A stretch of 64,000 nucleotides of DNA from Terriglobia bacterium (GCA_020072585.1 JAIQGL010000030.1:62001-126000), one strand, 5' to 3'. Counted from the stretch's first letter, positions 27,392 to 35,565 are shown. Notes: a model not told the origin generated them from the sequence alone. Translations and numbers: made by a program.

Positions 27392-30319
27392 TCACTTGAC
27401 GATCAACGTGACGGGCATACTTACCGGCTGTACGCTCGAATTGGAGCTGGTAGCAGTCACTGTGATCGTGAAGGTTCCGGGCGGCGTTCCGGGCGGTGGT
27501 GGTGGCGGGGGCGGCGGAGCAGAACCTCCGCCGCAGCCGATGCAAAGCAGCACAGCGAACGCGCCAGCCGCAAAGACCCACCGTGGAATGTGCCTCCTGG
27601 ATCTGTCCCGAACAGCAAGCAGAACCATTACCAGCAGGCAGATGGCCCCCAGCGGCCAAGCACGGACGCTGAAGTTGACCGGGGGAGGCCACAGCGTCGG
27701 CCAAGACACCAGTTGGGCCCGCGCGGTGGTAATCACGGTCATCGTCGAAGAGTTGCCAGAAGTCGGGTTAGGGCTGAAACTTGCCGTAGTCGCCCCCGGC
27801 AATCCGGAAACACTGAAGGTCAAATTATCGTTGAAACCTGCCGCTCGCGAGATAACTACGGTGTAACTCGTGCTGCCACCGGCAGAGACGGTTTGAGAAG
27901 AAGGCGTGGAGCCCAGACCAAAAGGTGGGCCGCCGGGCGTAATCGTAAAGTTGGTAGCGTTCGTCGCGGTCCCATCCAGTGTTGTAACAACGATGGGACC
28001 AGTGGTAGCCCCGAAGGGAACTGTCGCGGTGACCGTCCCGGAGTTGTTAACAGTGAATGTAGCGGACACTCCATTAAAAGAAACAGCCGTGGTCCCTGTA
28101 AAGTTCGTGCCGGTAATCGTCACACCCGTTCCAACCGGGCCGTTGGCCGGCGCAAAGGAAGACATGGCCGGCGTAACCGTAAATCGGGTCGTGGTCACCA
28201 GAGGTCCGCCAGCCGTGGTGACAGTGATGCGGCCAGTAGTAGCCCCAGCGGGAACTGTTGTTGTGATCGTCCCGGAGGGGTCCACCGTGAATGTAGCCGC
28301 CACTCCATTAAACGAAACGGCCGTGGCTCCGGTGAATGTCGGGTCGGTAATCGTCACACTCGTTCCAACCGGACCGAAGGTCGGCGCAAACGGGCTGAAG
28401 CTGATTCCTTCGAGGAAAGCTATGATATCGTCGGTTGCGGTGGGCGAGATCGCGTTAGTGTTGATCGGGCCGGCAAAACCCTGAGATCCTGGCGAGTTGT
28501 TGAAGAAAGACGAATTATAGAAGGCGAGCACATCTTTCAACGTAGCTGCGGAGCTGTCGTGGAAGAACGGACCCAGGTTGGCGATGTTGAAAAGCTGGCG
28601 GGTGACGAACGCGCGCGACCCACAGGGGTTGCTGGGCTCACAAGGAAGATTGTCCACTCCAGCCGAGTTGATGGTCTGGTTTACCACGCCTGTGTCGAAT
28701 GCCCCTAATGAGCCGCCGAGAGTCGTTCCGGTGTGGCAAAAGTTGCACTTGGCCTGACCGAAAAAAGCATCACGGCCTCGCTGTTGCGCGGCGGTGACCA
28801 CAAAGTTGTTCAAATTGAACCTATTCGGGTCGGTTCCCGCCGGGAACTCCTGCGCCAGCATGAACGCTTCCATGGCGGCCAGTTCGTCAGGTGTCGGCAG
28901 CCGGAAATCCGGGTCCGATCCACCGCTGTTCCGGGCCAGCGTCCGCGGGAAGTGCTGGGTGACGGCTCCCGTCGCGAACGTTTGCAGGTCGAAGAAGCCG
29001 CCGCTAAGTCCAAATTCTCTAATTCTCTGGTTCAGGTTCAGCAGGTGAGGAGACTTGCGGAACACAGGCGCGGTCGGGGGAAACCCGTCAATGTTTTCCA
29101 GGATCAGGCCACGGCCCTGGGGGAAGTTCGCGGTGTCAGCGCTCGTCCTCATCCGCTTCGGATTTTCCAGGCCGAGCACCGTCGAAGCTGCAATGGCGCC
29201 GAGACTTCCTGCCGTGATGCTCATGACGGTTCCCGAACACGAGTTGCTGTCGCTCACGGTGCCGGACAAGGCCGGGTTCATGCCGCCCATGACAAGATAC
29301 GTCGTCGGCGAAACCTGCGTCAGCACCTTGGCTGTCGCTGCCGTCGTTCCGCTTCCGCTCGTTATGATGCCTTGCAACGTACCGCTGCATGGCGCGCCGC
29401 TCGGAACCGTCTCAGTCAGCACCAGCGTGTTGAGATTGAAGTCGAAGCCGGGATCAAAGCTGGACGGGTTCGTCTCGCCGAGGAACAGCGGATCGAACGT
29501 CGCGGAGACGGTATTGAATCGCGACTGGATATTGCTCGGCGGCAACGCGAAGTTCAGGCTCGCTATGTGACAAGTTGCGCAGCTCCGCCCATTGCCCTGG
29601 AAAGTCTCGCCGTTGAACAAATTGTCGCCCTGGGCGACTTGAGTGGCTACCGGGATGGTGAGCGTCTTTCCCGCATCGTTCGTTGGTGTGGGTGTCGTGT
29701 TGATCGCGAAATCGGAGTTAGCGACCGAACCACAAGAGGTAGAGGTGCGCTTCAGGCTCACCGTATTCATGATGGGAAGGGCGGCCGTCGGGGGACCCGC
29801 TACAACGGCGCCGTTGCAGCCGCCGGTGTTCGTTCCGGTCTGGCCAGCAGGAAAGCTCCCGTAGGAAACGCAGTCCGTTCGTGGAAACGCATTGATATTC
29901 AGCGGATTGTTCGTGAAGCACACCTTCCCGCCAATGGGGTTCAGGAGCGGCGGCATAATGAAATCGGGAGTCGGTGCTCCAGGCAGGTTCGCAAAGTTCT
30001 GGGTCGCAATCAACTGCGGGTTGGCATCGAGGGGCACATTGTGCGGGAATTTGAACTTGCCAGTTTCTCTTCCCGCGGCGTCGAAGAACACGAGCATCAC
30101 CCGCGATTGAGTCTCGCCAGCCTGCGGGCCCCATAAGTTGCCGCCCCCCTCCTGCTTGATGACGATGAATTGGATTTTGGAGTTGCCATTGACGCCGGCC
30201 ATGATCTCCTGAATATGGTTCTCATCGTTGGTCGCAAAAGCGCGACTCGAAGACAGCAGAAGAACGAGCCCGATCGCCAGGGTATAGGCGAATTGCAGAT
30301 TCTTGTTCCGGTTAGTCAA
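27392..30319 (-). CDS. Exported di-heme cytochrome c/peroxidase-like protein with IPT/TIG domains
   Basis: The protein is about 975 aa. I prefer the TTG at 30319 over the ORF-track ATG at 30352 because GGAGG lies 8 nt upstream of it and it yields a typical signal peptide (NLQFAYTLAIGLVLLLSSS, RAFA before TNDE). Two c-type haem sites are visible, CATCH (about residue 250) and CNFCH (about 525), within a di-heme cytochrome c peroxidase/MauG-like region (...FRKSPHLLNLNQRIREFG...). Two IPT/TIG Ig-like domains follow (FGPVGTSVTITDPTFTGATA; APANGPVGTGVTITGTNFTG), then another Ig-like domain interrupted by two hydrophobic segments and a poly-proline tract before its last strand. The protein probably acts in periplasmic or surface electron transfer and needs the cytochrome c maturation system, part of which is encoded at 48 kb. 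Substrate unknown. Confidence 0.75.
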   Translation of the reverse strand: MTNRNKNLQFAYTLAIGLVLLLSSSRAFATNDENHIQEIMAGVNGNSKIQFIVIKQEGGGNLWGPQAGETQSRVMLVFFDAAGRETGKFKFPHNVPLDANPQLIATQNFANLPGAPTPDFIMPPLLNPIGGKVCFTNNPLNINAFPRTDCVSYGSFPAGQTGTNTGGCNGAVVAGPPTAALPIMNTVSLKRTSTSCGSVANSDFAINTTPTPTNDAGKTLTIPVATQVAQGDNLFNGETFQGNGRSCATCHIASLNFALPPSNIQSRFNTVSATFDPLFLGETNPSSFDPGFDFNLNTLVLTETVPSGAPCSGTLQGIITSGSGTTAATAKVLTQVSPTTYLVMGGMNPALSGTVSDSNSCSGTVMSITAGSLGAIAASTVLGLENPKRMRTSADTANFPQGRGLILENIDGFPPTAPVFRKSPHLLNLNQRIREFGLSGGFFDLQTFATGAVTQHFPRTLARNSGGSDPDFRLPTPDELAAMEAFMLAQEFPAGTDPNRFNLNNFVVTAAQQRGRDAFFGQAKCNFCHTGTTLGGSLGAFDTGVVNQTINSAGVDNLPCEPSNPCGSRAFVTRQLFNIANLGPFFHDSSAATLKDVLAFYNSSFFNNSPGSQGFAGPINTNAISPTATDDIIAFLEGISFSPFAPTFGPVGTSVTITDPTFTGATAVSFNGVAATFTVDPSGTITTTVPAGATTGRITVTTAGGPLVTTTRFTVTPAMSSFAPANGPVGTGVTITGTNFTGTTAVSFNGVSATFTVNNSGTVTATVPFGATTGPIVVTTLDGTATNATNFTITPGGPPFGLGSTPSSQTVSAGGSTSYTVVISRAAGFNDNLTFSVSGLPGATTASFSPNPTSGNSSTMTVITTARAQLVSWPTLWPPPVNFSVRAWPLGAICLLVMVLLAVRDRSRRHIPRWVFAAGAFAVLLCIGCGGGSAPPPPPPPPPGTPPGTFTITVTATSSNSSVQPVSMPVTLIVK

Positions 30320-30419
30320 GGCCTTGGCCTCCTTCTTTTCCACATTCGTCATACATACCAGGGCCCTGCAGGCGGGATTTCCATTTGGCTGAGTGACCTT
30401 TAGCGCTAGGGGAATGCTG

Positions 30420-30548
30420 CTAGAAGTCGAGCCCGCCTGTTCCCGTCAGCGTGAGTGTGAAAGTACTCGTTACTCCATTATTTTTATCCTCTAGCGAGCG
30501 CGTTTGAAGACTAGCTTTAGCTTGTAGTTCATCGCAAGTTAAGTTTCG
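30420..30548 (-). pseudogene. Possible C-terminal gene remnant
   Basis: A short open frame without a start codon reads ...LEDKNNGVTSTFTLTLTGTG, then GLDF and a stop. The Thr/Gly-rich beta-strand pattern looks like the end of a secreted protein. It is too short to assign and may be chance. Confidence 0.2.
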
Positions 30549-31085
30549 TTAACTATTATGCTGTAATCGGAATTTCCTTTTTAAGAGATGATACATTAAA
30601 TTGTTTCCCTCTTGGACAAGGTTGAACAATAAAAGCCATTTTTAGCTCTCCCGAATGTTCTCCAAACCAGCAGCTGTTCTCGGATCGCAGCGGTGGTGCT
30701 GCTGCCAAGCTACCTTTAATAAACTATTTTCGTGCAAGCTGTATATCCTGCTTCATATCTATGGCTTCCGGTTGGTCCCTTTCATCGTTAAAAATAGCAG
30801 ATTGACATCCTCCTGCCGCTTTTCTAAGCTTGGTATTTTAGTTTTGGCTGGAAGAAATGTTTGCCGAATCGCAGGATAGCATATGTCTCAATTTACAAGC
30901 TAACTAGCATATAGATAGTTCAGGATCCTTTAGGATCTAGATGCCTTTGCTCGCTCCTCGCCATCGCCACCGCAGTGATCCAGAGCTATGTTGGTCACTT
31001 GTGCCCGATCATTCCATGCAAGGGTATTGTTGTTCACTGCGCTCCTGACCGCAGTCAGACGGCAGATCAAAATGCGCTTAGAATC
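30549..31085. other. A+T-rich intergenic region, no gene supported
   Basis: ORFs here are short, overlap on both strands and lack ribosome-binding sites. The region is visibly more A+T-rich than the flanking chromosome, consistent with decaying or regulatory DNA upstream of the cytochrome gene. Confidence 0.4.
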
Positions 31086-31307
31086 TATGGAATTATGAGC
31101 TTTAGGATGTTCGTATCTCATCCGACAGCATGGTTAAATCAGGAACGAGCGGTCGTCGCGATGAATGACGGTGGCTCTTGGTTGTTCTCTGCCGATGGAA
31201 TTGAACAACCTTTTGAATAGCCAGAACGATATCGTGCACGTCGCATTATTGATCGTCTAACCGACGATGTGTTGGAGCGTTACTGCAATGCTCTCGGCAT
31301 AAGGCTT
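31086..31307 (+). pseudogene. Remnant of a conserved protein with in-frame amber stop
   Basis: One plus-strand frame reads ...ERAVVAMNDGGSWLFSADG...PFE, then TAG at 31218, then PERYRARRIIDRLTDDVLER and YCNALGIR in the same frame. The two halves read as one continuous protein end, so a CAG-to-TAG change is the simplest explanation. The Y.A[KR]R..DRLT.E.L..Y..ALGI pattern is one I associate with a conserved uncharacterised protein, but I cannot name the family. No intact N-terminus is present. Confidence 0.4.
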
Positions 31308-31631
31308 TTAACAAAAAAGCAGACCGCCGGTAGGCTGCTAAACCAGTCCGCGATCATTTTTGCGATGCCCCAGAGGGGTGCTCTGCCCCCGGCTCGCTCT
31401 GGTCCCCCAAAAAGAATTCTTATTGAATCGCTGTTATTGTCGCTGTTCTCAGCGGAAGATGGCCCCTCATAGAACCTAACATTTCCTAACAAGAACCGGC
31501 CCGTGAGCTTGTGCCTCAAATTGTGCCCCCTCTGTGCCGTGATTGTGCCCCACCACGTGATACTGCGGTTAGACTCACTGCCGGTTATTTGCTTGAAGTG
31601 CTGGAAATATCAGGTGATGCGAGGAGGGATT

Positions 31632-31706
31632 TGGTAGCGCTACCGGGAATCGAACCCGGGTTTTAAGATTGAGAATCTCACGTCCTAACCCCTAGACGAT
31701 AGCGCC
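31632..31706 (-). tRNA. tRNA-Glu (anticodon CTC)
   Basis: The minus strand folds as a tRNA. The acceptor is GGCGCTA/TAGCGCT (first pair G-U), with D-arm GTCTAGGGGTTAGGAC, anticodon stem TGAGA/TCTTA and loop TTCTCAA giving anticodon CTC. The T-arm is CCGGG-TTCGATT-CCCGG, followed by discriminator A and an encoded CCA. The D-arm is typical of tRNA-Glu. The 5' half (31667-31706) lies within the 41-bp att repeat contributed by the integrated element, so the present gene is a restored hybrid. Its upstream DNA is now the integrase coding sequence, and the native promoter is stranded at 46988-47015. Confidence 0.9.
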
Positions 31707-31707
31707 A
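31667..31707. repeat. attL: 41-bp direct repeat overlapping tRNA-Glu
   Basis: The repeat runs gattgagaatctcacgtcct ... cgatagcgcca and is identical to 46924-46964. It spans the anticodon arm to the 5' end of the tRNA. The near-palindromic TGAGAATCTCA in the anticodon arm is a plausible strand-exchange core. Confidence 0.85.
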
Positions 31708-32842
31708 TCAATGACTTACGGACTTTCTTTGGTGATTTTTTCACTAATGTTTCACTTACGGGCTGTACCGTGGTGGCTTCCAAGCGGCGCATGGCGCTAG
31801 ACACATCATCGGTTGAAACGATGTGGTAACGGTCAAACACGCTGCGCGTTTTGTGGCCACTGATTCGCATTGCTACCCGTTCGGGAACACCGGCATTCAC
31901 AAGGTTGCGTATCGCTGAGCGGCGCAAATCGTGAATGATTAGACCCTTGTACTGCGGGTCGTGTGGTTTGCCCGGCACGTCGATAATAATTCCAAGTCCA
32001 GCGCCCGCGCAAGCCTTGCGCCATTCCTTTGTGAGATTCACGGCGCTGAACGCCTTTCCTTCCTTGGGCGTTATTTCCTCAAGCATGTTTACCAGCACAC
32101 CCGGCATCGGCACATTGCGTGCTTCGTCACCCTTCGTTTGCTCTGCCTCAAGGCGTATGATGCGGCGGTCCAAGTCCACCTGTGACCATTCGATTTCCAG
32201 AGCTTCACCCAAGCGCACACCGCAGTAGTAAAGCAGCGTTACCAGCGGGCGCAGGTGCGACGGTAACAGCCCCGCAAGCTGTTCAAACTTATCCAGCGGC
32301 AGAAACCCCTTACGGGCGGGCGGTTCCTTCAGCAAACGAATCACAGGCACGAATTGCAGCTTGCCATCTTCGTGAGCAATGCGCAGCATACGACGCAAAG
32401 CAGAGAGTGAACGATTGATAACGGCGTTGCCCATTCCTTCCACTTGGCGCTGGCGCACAAACTCCCTGGCTGCGTCCGTCGTAATCAGCGATACAGGTAC
32501 GCCCGGCGCATCTGCGGAGAAACTGAAAAACTTGTCCAACGGTTTCAGGCTTGGGATGCCTTCGGTGCCGTCCGCATACGTGTGCAGCGATTTGTTACCA
32601 CGTTCCATGTAATTGGACAGCAACGCGGCGCGCAGATCGCCGTAGTACACCTTTTTGTCCGGCGCTGCAAAACCTCTATCACGGTCACCCATTAACCGGC
32701 GCAACTCGCCTAGTGCTTCCTGCCGTACTTTTGTTTTGGTGCTCACGCGTATCTGACGCCCGGCTTGATAGAACTGTGCGTACCAAACTTTGCACTTCCC
32801 TATCCGAATCAGCGACCCTTCACCCTTAGCACGCCTTGCCAT
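31685..32842 (-). CDS. int: Tyrosine recombinase/integrase of the element
   Basis: This 385-aa integrase would catalyse site-specific integration and excision at tRNA-Glu. It has an N-terminal arm-binding region, a SAM-like core-binding domain (about 100-165) and a catalytic domain with the expected residues: R210 (CGVRLGEAL), K237, H304xxR307 (HDLRR), H330 (SGHKT) and nucleophile Y339 (FDRYH). The last codons (...ALSSRG and TAG) lie inside the 5' half of the tRNA, so the gene reads directly into the tRNA on the same strand. A possible promoter is TTGCAA (32895-32890), 17 nt, TAGATT (32872-32867), overlapping a TTTCACTTAGG arm-like site, which would allow autoregulation. Confidence 0.95.
   Translation of the reverse strand: MARRAKGEGSLIRIGKCKVWYAQFYQAGRQIRVSTKTKVRQEALGELRRLMGDRDRGFAAPDKKVYYGDLRAALLSNYMERGNKSLHTYADGTEGIPSLKPLDKFFSFSADAPGVPVSLITTDAAREFVRQRQVEGMGNAVINRSLSALRRMLRIAHEDGKLQFVPVIRLLKEPPARKGFLPLDKFEQLAGLLPSHLRPLVTLLYYCGVRLGEALEIEWSQVDLDRRIIRLEAEQTKGDEARNVPMPGVLVNMLEEITPKEGKAFSAVNLTKEWRKACAGAGLGIIIDVPGKPHDPQYKGLIIHDLRRSAIRNLVNAGVPERVAMRISGHKTRSVFDRYHIVSTDDVSSAMRRLEATTVQPVSETLVKKSPKKVRKSLMALSSRG
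31708..31762. promoter_or_regulatory. Left-end integrase arm-site candidates
   Basis: TCAATGACTTACG (31708-31720) abuts attL. TTTTTCACTAATG (31737-31749) and TTTCACTTACGG (31750-31761) follow. The first recurs inverted, and the second directly, next to attR. Repetition at both ends suggests arm-type binding sites for the integrase. They lie inside the 3' end of int. Confidence 0.5.
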
Positions 32843-32922
32843 GTTTGTTCCCGCCTTTCACCAATAAATCTAACATCCTAAGTGAAACATTGCAAGGGCA
32901 AAATAGCATACGCTGATTTGTG

Positions 32923-32950
32923 TTGACACGCAACTGCTTTTGGTGATACT
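32923..32950 (+). promoter_or_regulatory. Rightward early promoter of the element
   Basis: TTGACA (32923-32928), a 16-nt spacer and GATACT (32945-32950) lie about 140 nt upstream of the first rightward gene. It is divergent from the integrase promoter, so the 32843-33088 interval is a bidirectional control region. Confidence 0.5.
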
Positions 32951-33088
32951 CTGGTTGTGTTGGTTGGCGCTGCGTGGCCCATATAGGATTTGATAACCAA
33001 GCGAGGGATGAACACGCAGCGTAACCAGCCCTTCTATACCCGGCGCTCACGCGACCGTTACACACCGCCTAAAAACTAGGGAACACCA

Positions 33089-33400
33089 ATGGAACCCGCA
33101 AAGGGTGACGCCCGTCTGCTTACCGTCAAAGAAGCAGCAACATACCTTGCATCTACCGTGTGGTTTGTGCGCAGTCTCGCATGGGAACGGCGCGTACCGT
33201 TCTTGAAGCTGGGTAAACGCGTGTGCTTTGATCGCGTGGACCTTGATAAATTCATCGAACAAGAAAAATCAGCGACCAAGAAAACAGCAGAGTACGACAA
33301 CATCTTACGGCCAGGGAACCACGAAACGCCAGCGACGGCGCGTGTGCGACCTTTAGGTGACGTTAGTTTTGTCCCGGCACAAAAGCAGGTGCGGCAATGA
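33089..33400 (+). CDS. Helix-turn-helix DNA-binding protein, putative excisionase
   Basis: In this 103-aa protein residues about 10-60 match the MerR-like/excisionase HTH fold (LTVKEAATYLASTVWFVRSL ... VPFLKLGKRVCFDRVDLDKF). Such proteins act as recombination directionality factors or small repressors in integrative elements. It is the first gene of the rightward cluster, divergent from int, the usual place for xis or a regulator. The stop overlaps the next start (ATGA). Whether it drives excision or represses transcription cannot be told from sequence. Confidence 0.75.
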   Translation: MEPAKGDARLLTVKEAATYLASTVWFVRSLAWERRVPFLKLGKRVCFDRVDLDKFIEQEKSATKKTAEYDNILRPGNHETPATARVRPLGDVSFVPAQKQVRQ

Positions 33401-33858
33401 ATACCGTGACGAAAAACGTCACGGAAAATACCACGCGAAAACGCGGCAGACCCAGGCTTTACCCCAATGACACGCCTAAAGAACTGTCCGCGCTGCGTTC
33501 GCGTGCGTACCGTGAAAGAGTCAAACGCAGAAAAGACAAAGAGTTTCGTAAAGAGGTCCGCAAAGAAATGCGCAAGCAAGCGCGTGAAAATCCTATGTCC
33601 GTTGAAATAGGTGAGGACACGCTTAAAAGTTTCCAAGATGCAGCCCGTGCCCAGCGTGAAAACACACAGTATGATGCACAGCGCCAGCGTGCCGAAGCGG
33701 AAAAAGACCAGCGGGCTATCCAGGATGAAATCATTGACGCCGGTATGAAAGCCCTGGCAATGAAGCACCATCCCGACCGTGGCGGGTCTACCGAAGATAT
33801 GCAAAGGGTCAACGCGGCGGTAGAGCGGCTACGAAGGATGAATAGTCAAATGAATTAA
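33397..33858 (+). CDS. AT-hook protein with J-domain-like C-terminus
   Basis: This 153-aa, highly charged protein has an AT-hook (KRGRPRLYP, about residues 15-23), a long basic/acidic helical region, and a C-terminal segment MKALAMKHHPDRGGSTEDMQ. That segment carries the HPD signature and flanking helices of a DnaJ J-domain, although the domain is partial. The AT-hook predicts binding to the minor groove of A/T tracts. The HPD suggests possible DnaK contact, as in phage or replication-associated J-proteins. The gene overlaps the previous one by 4 nt. A 19-bp palindrome with an A5 centre occurs inside its fifth codon region and again immediately after its stop. Function unknown. Confidence 0.65.
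   Translation: MNTVTKNVTENTTRKRGRPRLYPNDTPKELSALRSRAYRERVKRRKDKEFRKEVRKEMRKQARENPMSVEIGEDTLKSFQDAARAQRENTQYDAQRQRAEAEKDQRAIQDEIIDAGMKALAMKHHPDRGGSTEDMQRVNAAVERLRRMNSQMN
33405..33423. repeat. 19-bp palindrome, copy 1 (inside the AT-hook gene)
   Basis: CGTGACGAAAAACGTCACG is a 7-bp perfect inverted repeat around AAAAA. It encodes part of the protein N-terminus. The same 19 bp occur at 33859-33877. Confidence 0.8.
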
Positions 33859-33877
33859 CGTGACGAAAAACGTCACG
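33859..33877. repeat. 19-bp palindrome, copy 2 (just after the AT-hook gene)
   Basis: This is a second exact copy of CGTGACGAAAAACGTCACG. It lies between the convergent AT-hook and zinc-ribbon genes. It may be an operator, a replication iteron or a weak terminator; there is no U-tract. Confidence 0.8.
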
Positions 33878-33889
33878 CTAATTGTGCAA

Positions 33890-34189
33890 TCACTTCGGCG
33901 TCGGCAGTCCATACAACGCCGGGTGCGCCAGCATTATGCGTAGCGTACGCTCCACAATCGGCGCGACGCGGGCGCATAGGCAGAGGCAATCTTCACTCTC
34001 ACAAATTACCTGGTTGCAACCTTTGCATATTACGCAATCATCTTGGTTAGCGGGCGCGTTGCAGGTTGGGCACGTACCGGACTTCGGGAATAACACTAGT
34101 TTGCCTTGCGGGTTATTTGTGGTGGTGTCTTTGTTGGTACGCGGGAATTGCAGAAGATTATGTGCGGGTGTTACTGTGTGTGTGGCCAC
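33890..34189 (-). CDS. Small zinc-ribbon-like protein
   Basis: This 99-aa protein has a Cys-rich core CPTCNAPANQDDCVICKGC followed by CESEDCLCLC, giving several CxxC pairs fit to bind one or two zinc ions. The gene is convergent with the AT-hook gene. The GTG start has only a weak ribosome-binding site. A plus-strand ORF of similar size overlaps it, but the ordered cysteines favour this strand. It could be a nucleic-acid-binding or protein-interaction factor. The family was not recognised. Confidence 0.55.
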   Translation of the reverse strand: MATHTVTPAHNLLQFPRTNKDTTTNNPQGKLVLFPKSGTCPTCNAPANQDDCVICKGCNQVICESEDCLCLCARVAPIVERTLRIMLAHPALYGLPTPK

Positions 34190-34509
34190 GGGAGCTTTAA
34201 CCTTTCGTGGTGCTCGTCGGTCCGTGGGAGTGGCAACTCCTGCGGGCCGTTTTACTTTTGGACGTTATGACAAAGCGGAATGTAGTACACACAGAGATCA
34301 TTTGCAAGTCTTATTTTTCGCGTAACTATAGGTTGACAATGCACTTAAATAGGGTGTCACGTAGTTTATTCTAGACACACTAACCCTGTGTGAGTAAACT
34401 TAACAATTCTTATCCTCAGATTGACACCAAATCGTGTATAATGGAAGTGTAGTCGAAATTTCCCCGCGTTAATACACACCGCTGCAACATCCCCAAGGAC
34501 CACAACACA
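34190..34509. promoter_or_regulatory. Intergenic control region with TATAAT box
   Basis: This A+T-rich spacer of 320 bases lies upstream of the ParB-like gene. A perfect TATAAT lies at 34437-34442, about 70 nt before the ATG; no good -35 is spaced 16-18 nt upstream. Two TTGACA-like hexamers are present (near 34334 and 34421) but are misplaced. A hybrid or activator-dependent promoter is plausible. Confidence 0.4.
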
Positions 34510-34944
34510 ATGCAAACCGATGAGCGCACCACTGCGCCCGCATCCTTCCTTCCTGACCCTATCACCATTGACCTTGAGTTTGACGCGCTGTTACCTGCGT
34601 TAAAGCCCTACGAGCACGCATTGCTTGAGCACAGCATTTTGCTTGAAGGGTGCCGCGACCCGCTGGCTGTATGGGCGGTAGACAGAAAGCTGTTATTGCT
34701 GGACGGTCACGCACGATACAACATCTGCAAGAAACACGGTCTACCGTTCACCACCAAAGAAATAACGCTGGCCAGCCGTGACCACGCACTGCTATGGATA
34801 GAAGAAAACCAGCTTTGCCGCAGCAACCTTAACGATGACCAAAGCATTGCCTTATTGGGAGACCTTCAGGATAGCGGTGCGTTCACAGCGGAAAAGTTCA
34901 ATGGCATACTTAACGGCGTTGCGCCGCAGGCGGTGACAGCGTGA
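34510..34944 (+). CDS. ParB-N/Srx-like domain protein
   Basis: In this 144-aa protein the pattern HSILLEGCRDPLAVW ... LLLLDGHARYNICKKHG ... ALLWIEENQLCRSNLNDDQ matches the ParB N-terminal/sulfiredoxin-like fold (the G.RDP..VW and DGH.R signatures). No ParB HTH or dimer domain follows, so it is a stand-alone phage-type ParB-like protein. Such proteins act in plasmid or phage DNA handling, transcription control or as CTPase/nuclease modules. A four-base GTGA overlap links it to the next small gene. Confidence 0.7.
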   Translation: MQTDERTTAPASFLPDPITIDLEFDALLPALKPYEHALLEHSILLEGCRDPLAVWAVDRKLLLLDGHARYNICKKHGLPFTTKEITLASRDHALLWIEENQLCRSNLNDDQSIALLGDLQDSGAFTAEKFNGILNGVAPQAVTA

Positions 34945-35147
34945 CCCGCAGCGAAGCCGCGTTGGTAAAGCAATACGGCCACACCATCGCACGCAAAGCG
35001 ATACAGGCAGCGCGAGACAAACGCCTGCGGTTGTGGCTGGACGATAACCAGCCGATGACAGACGAGGGCGAAGCGCGATATGCCGGTGCGGTCGCCAGAA
35101 ACCTTGCGCAGCGAAAAGCGGCCAGCCGCCCTGTCGTGAGAATCTAA
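34941..35147 (+). CDS. Small basic protein coupled to the ParB-like gene
   Basis: This 68-aa protein starts with GTG overlapping the ParB-like stop codon (GTGA), which supports translation. It is rich in Arg, Lys and Ala (MTRSEAALVKQYGHTIARKA...). It is possibly a helical DNA-binding partner; no family recognised. Confidence 0.5.
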   Translation: MTRSEAALVKQYGHTIARKAIQAARDKRLRLWLDDNQPMTDEGEARYAGAVARNLAQRKAASRPVVRI

Positions 35148-35565
35148 AAAAAAATCACCAATGGTTTACCTGCGAACAGTTCCGCACGCCCGTGGCGGTT
35201 GCCGGTTTCTGCCCTATTGGTTTTTGTAGGGCATGAAACAAGGCAAATGGAGCAAAGCGACATGACGGCTGTTCAGCAGGATAACCCAAAGTAGGACACA
35301 GGTTTTGTGGGCGATTTTATTACGTAGTTTGTAATAAAAACTTTGGACAAAGGTAGCGCACTGAAACGTCCTACGTTGAAAAGAGATTTGCAATGCTATA
35401 AGCAGAGCAAAACCTTTGTGGTACCGCAGGAAACCCGCTGTTTATGCGTAGTTGACAAAGAGTCTGACTGCAACCATTGCCGAGTATGTATGTATCCAGT
35501 ACTACATAAGCTTGGCAATCATTGCCAACATTCTGACCGAAGATTTCCGAGTAAGGGAGAACGAA
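35148..35565. promoter_or_regulatory. Intergenic region with three inverted repeats
   Basis: This region is about 420 bases. GCCCTA...TAGGGC (35211-35232) is a small hairpin. TTTATTAC-gtagttt-GTAATAAA lies at 35316-35338. TTGGCAATCATTGCCAA, a perfect 17-bp palindrome, lies at 35512-35528, about 40 nt before the probable start of the next gene. The palindromes look like operators. ORFs called through here (from 35343 and 35452) are not convincing. Confidence 0.45.

Noticed and set aside
27263-30136. Two long plus-strand ORFs (481 and 467 aa)
   Set aside because: They oppose the cytochrome gene, which has a signal peptide, two CxxCH motifs and IPT domains. The plus-strand products are Arg/Gly-rich without domains.
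33882-34325. 147-aa plus-strand ORF opposite the zinc-ribbon gene
   Set aside because: The minus strand has ordered CxxC pairs; the plus-strand product has no pattern.
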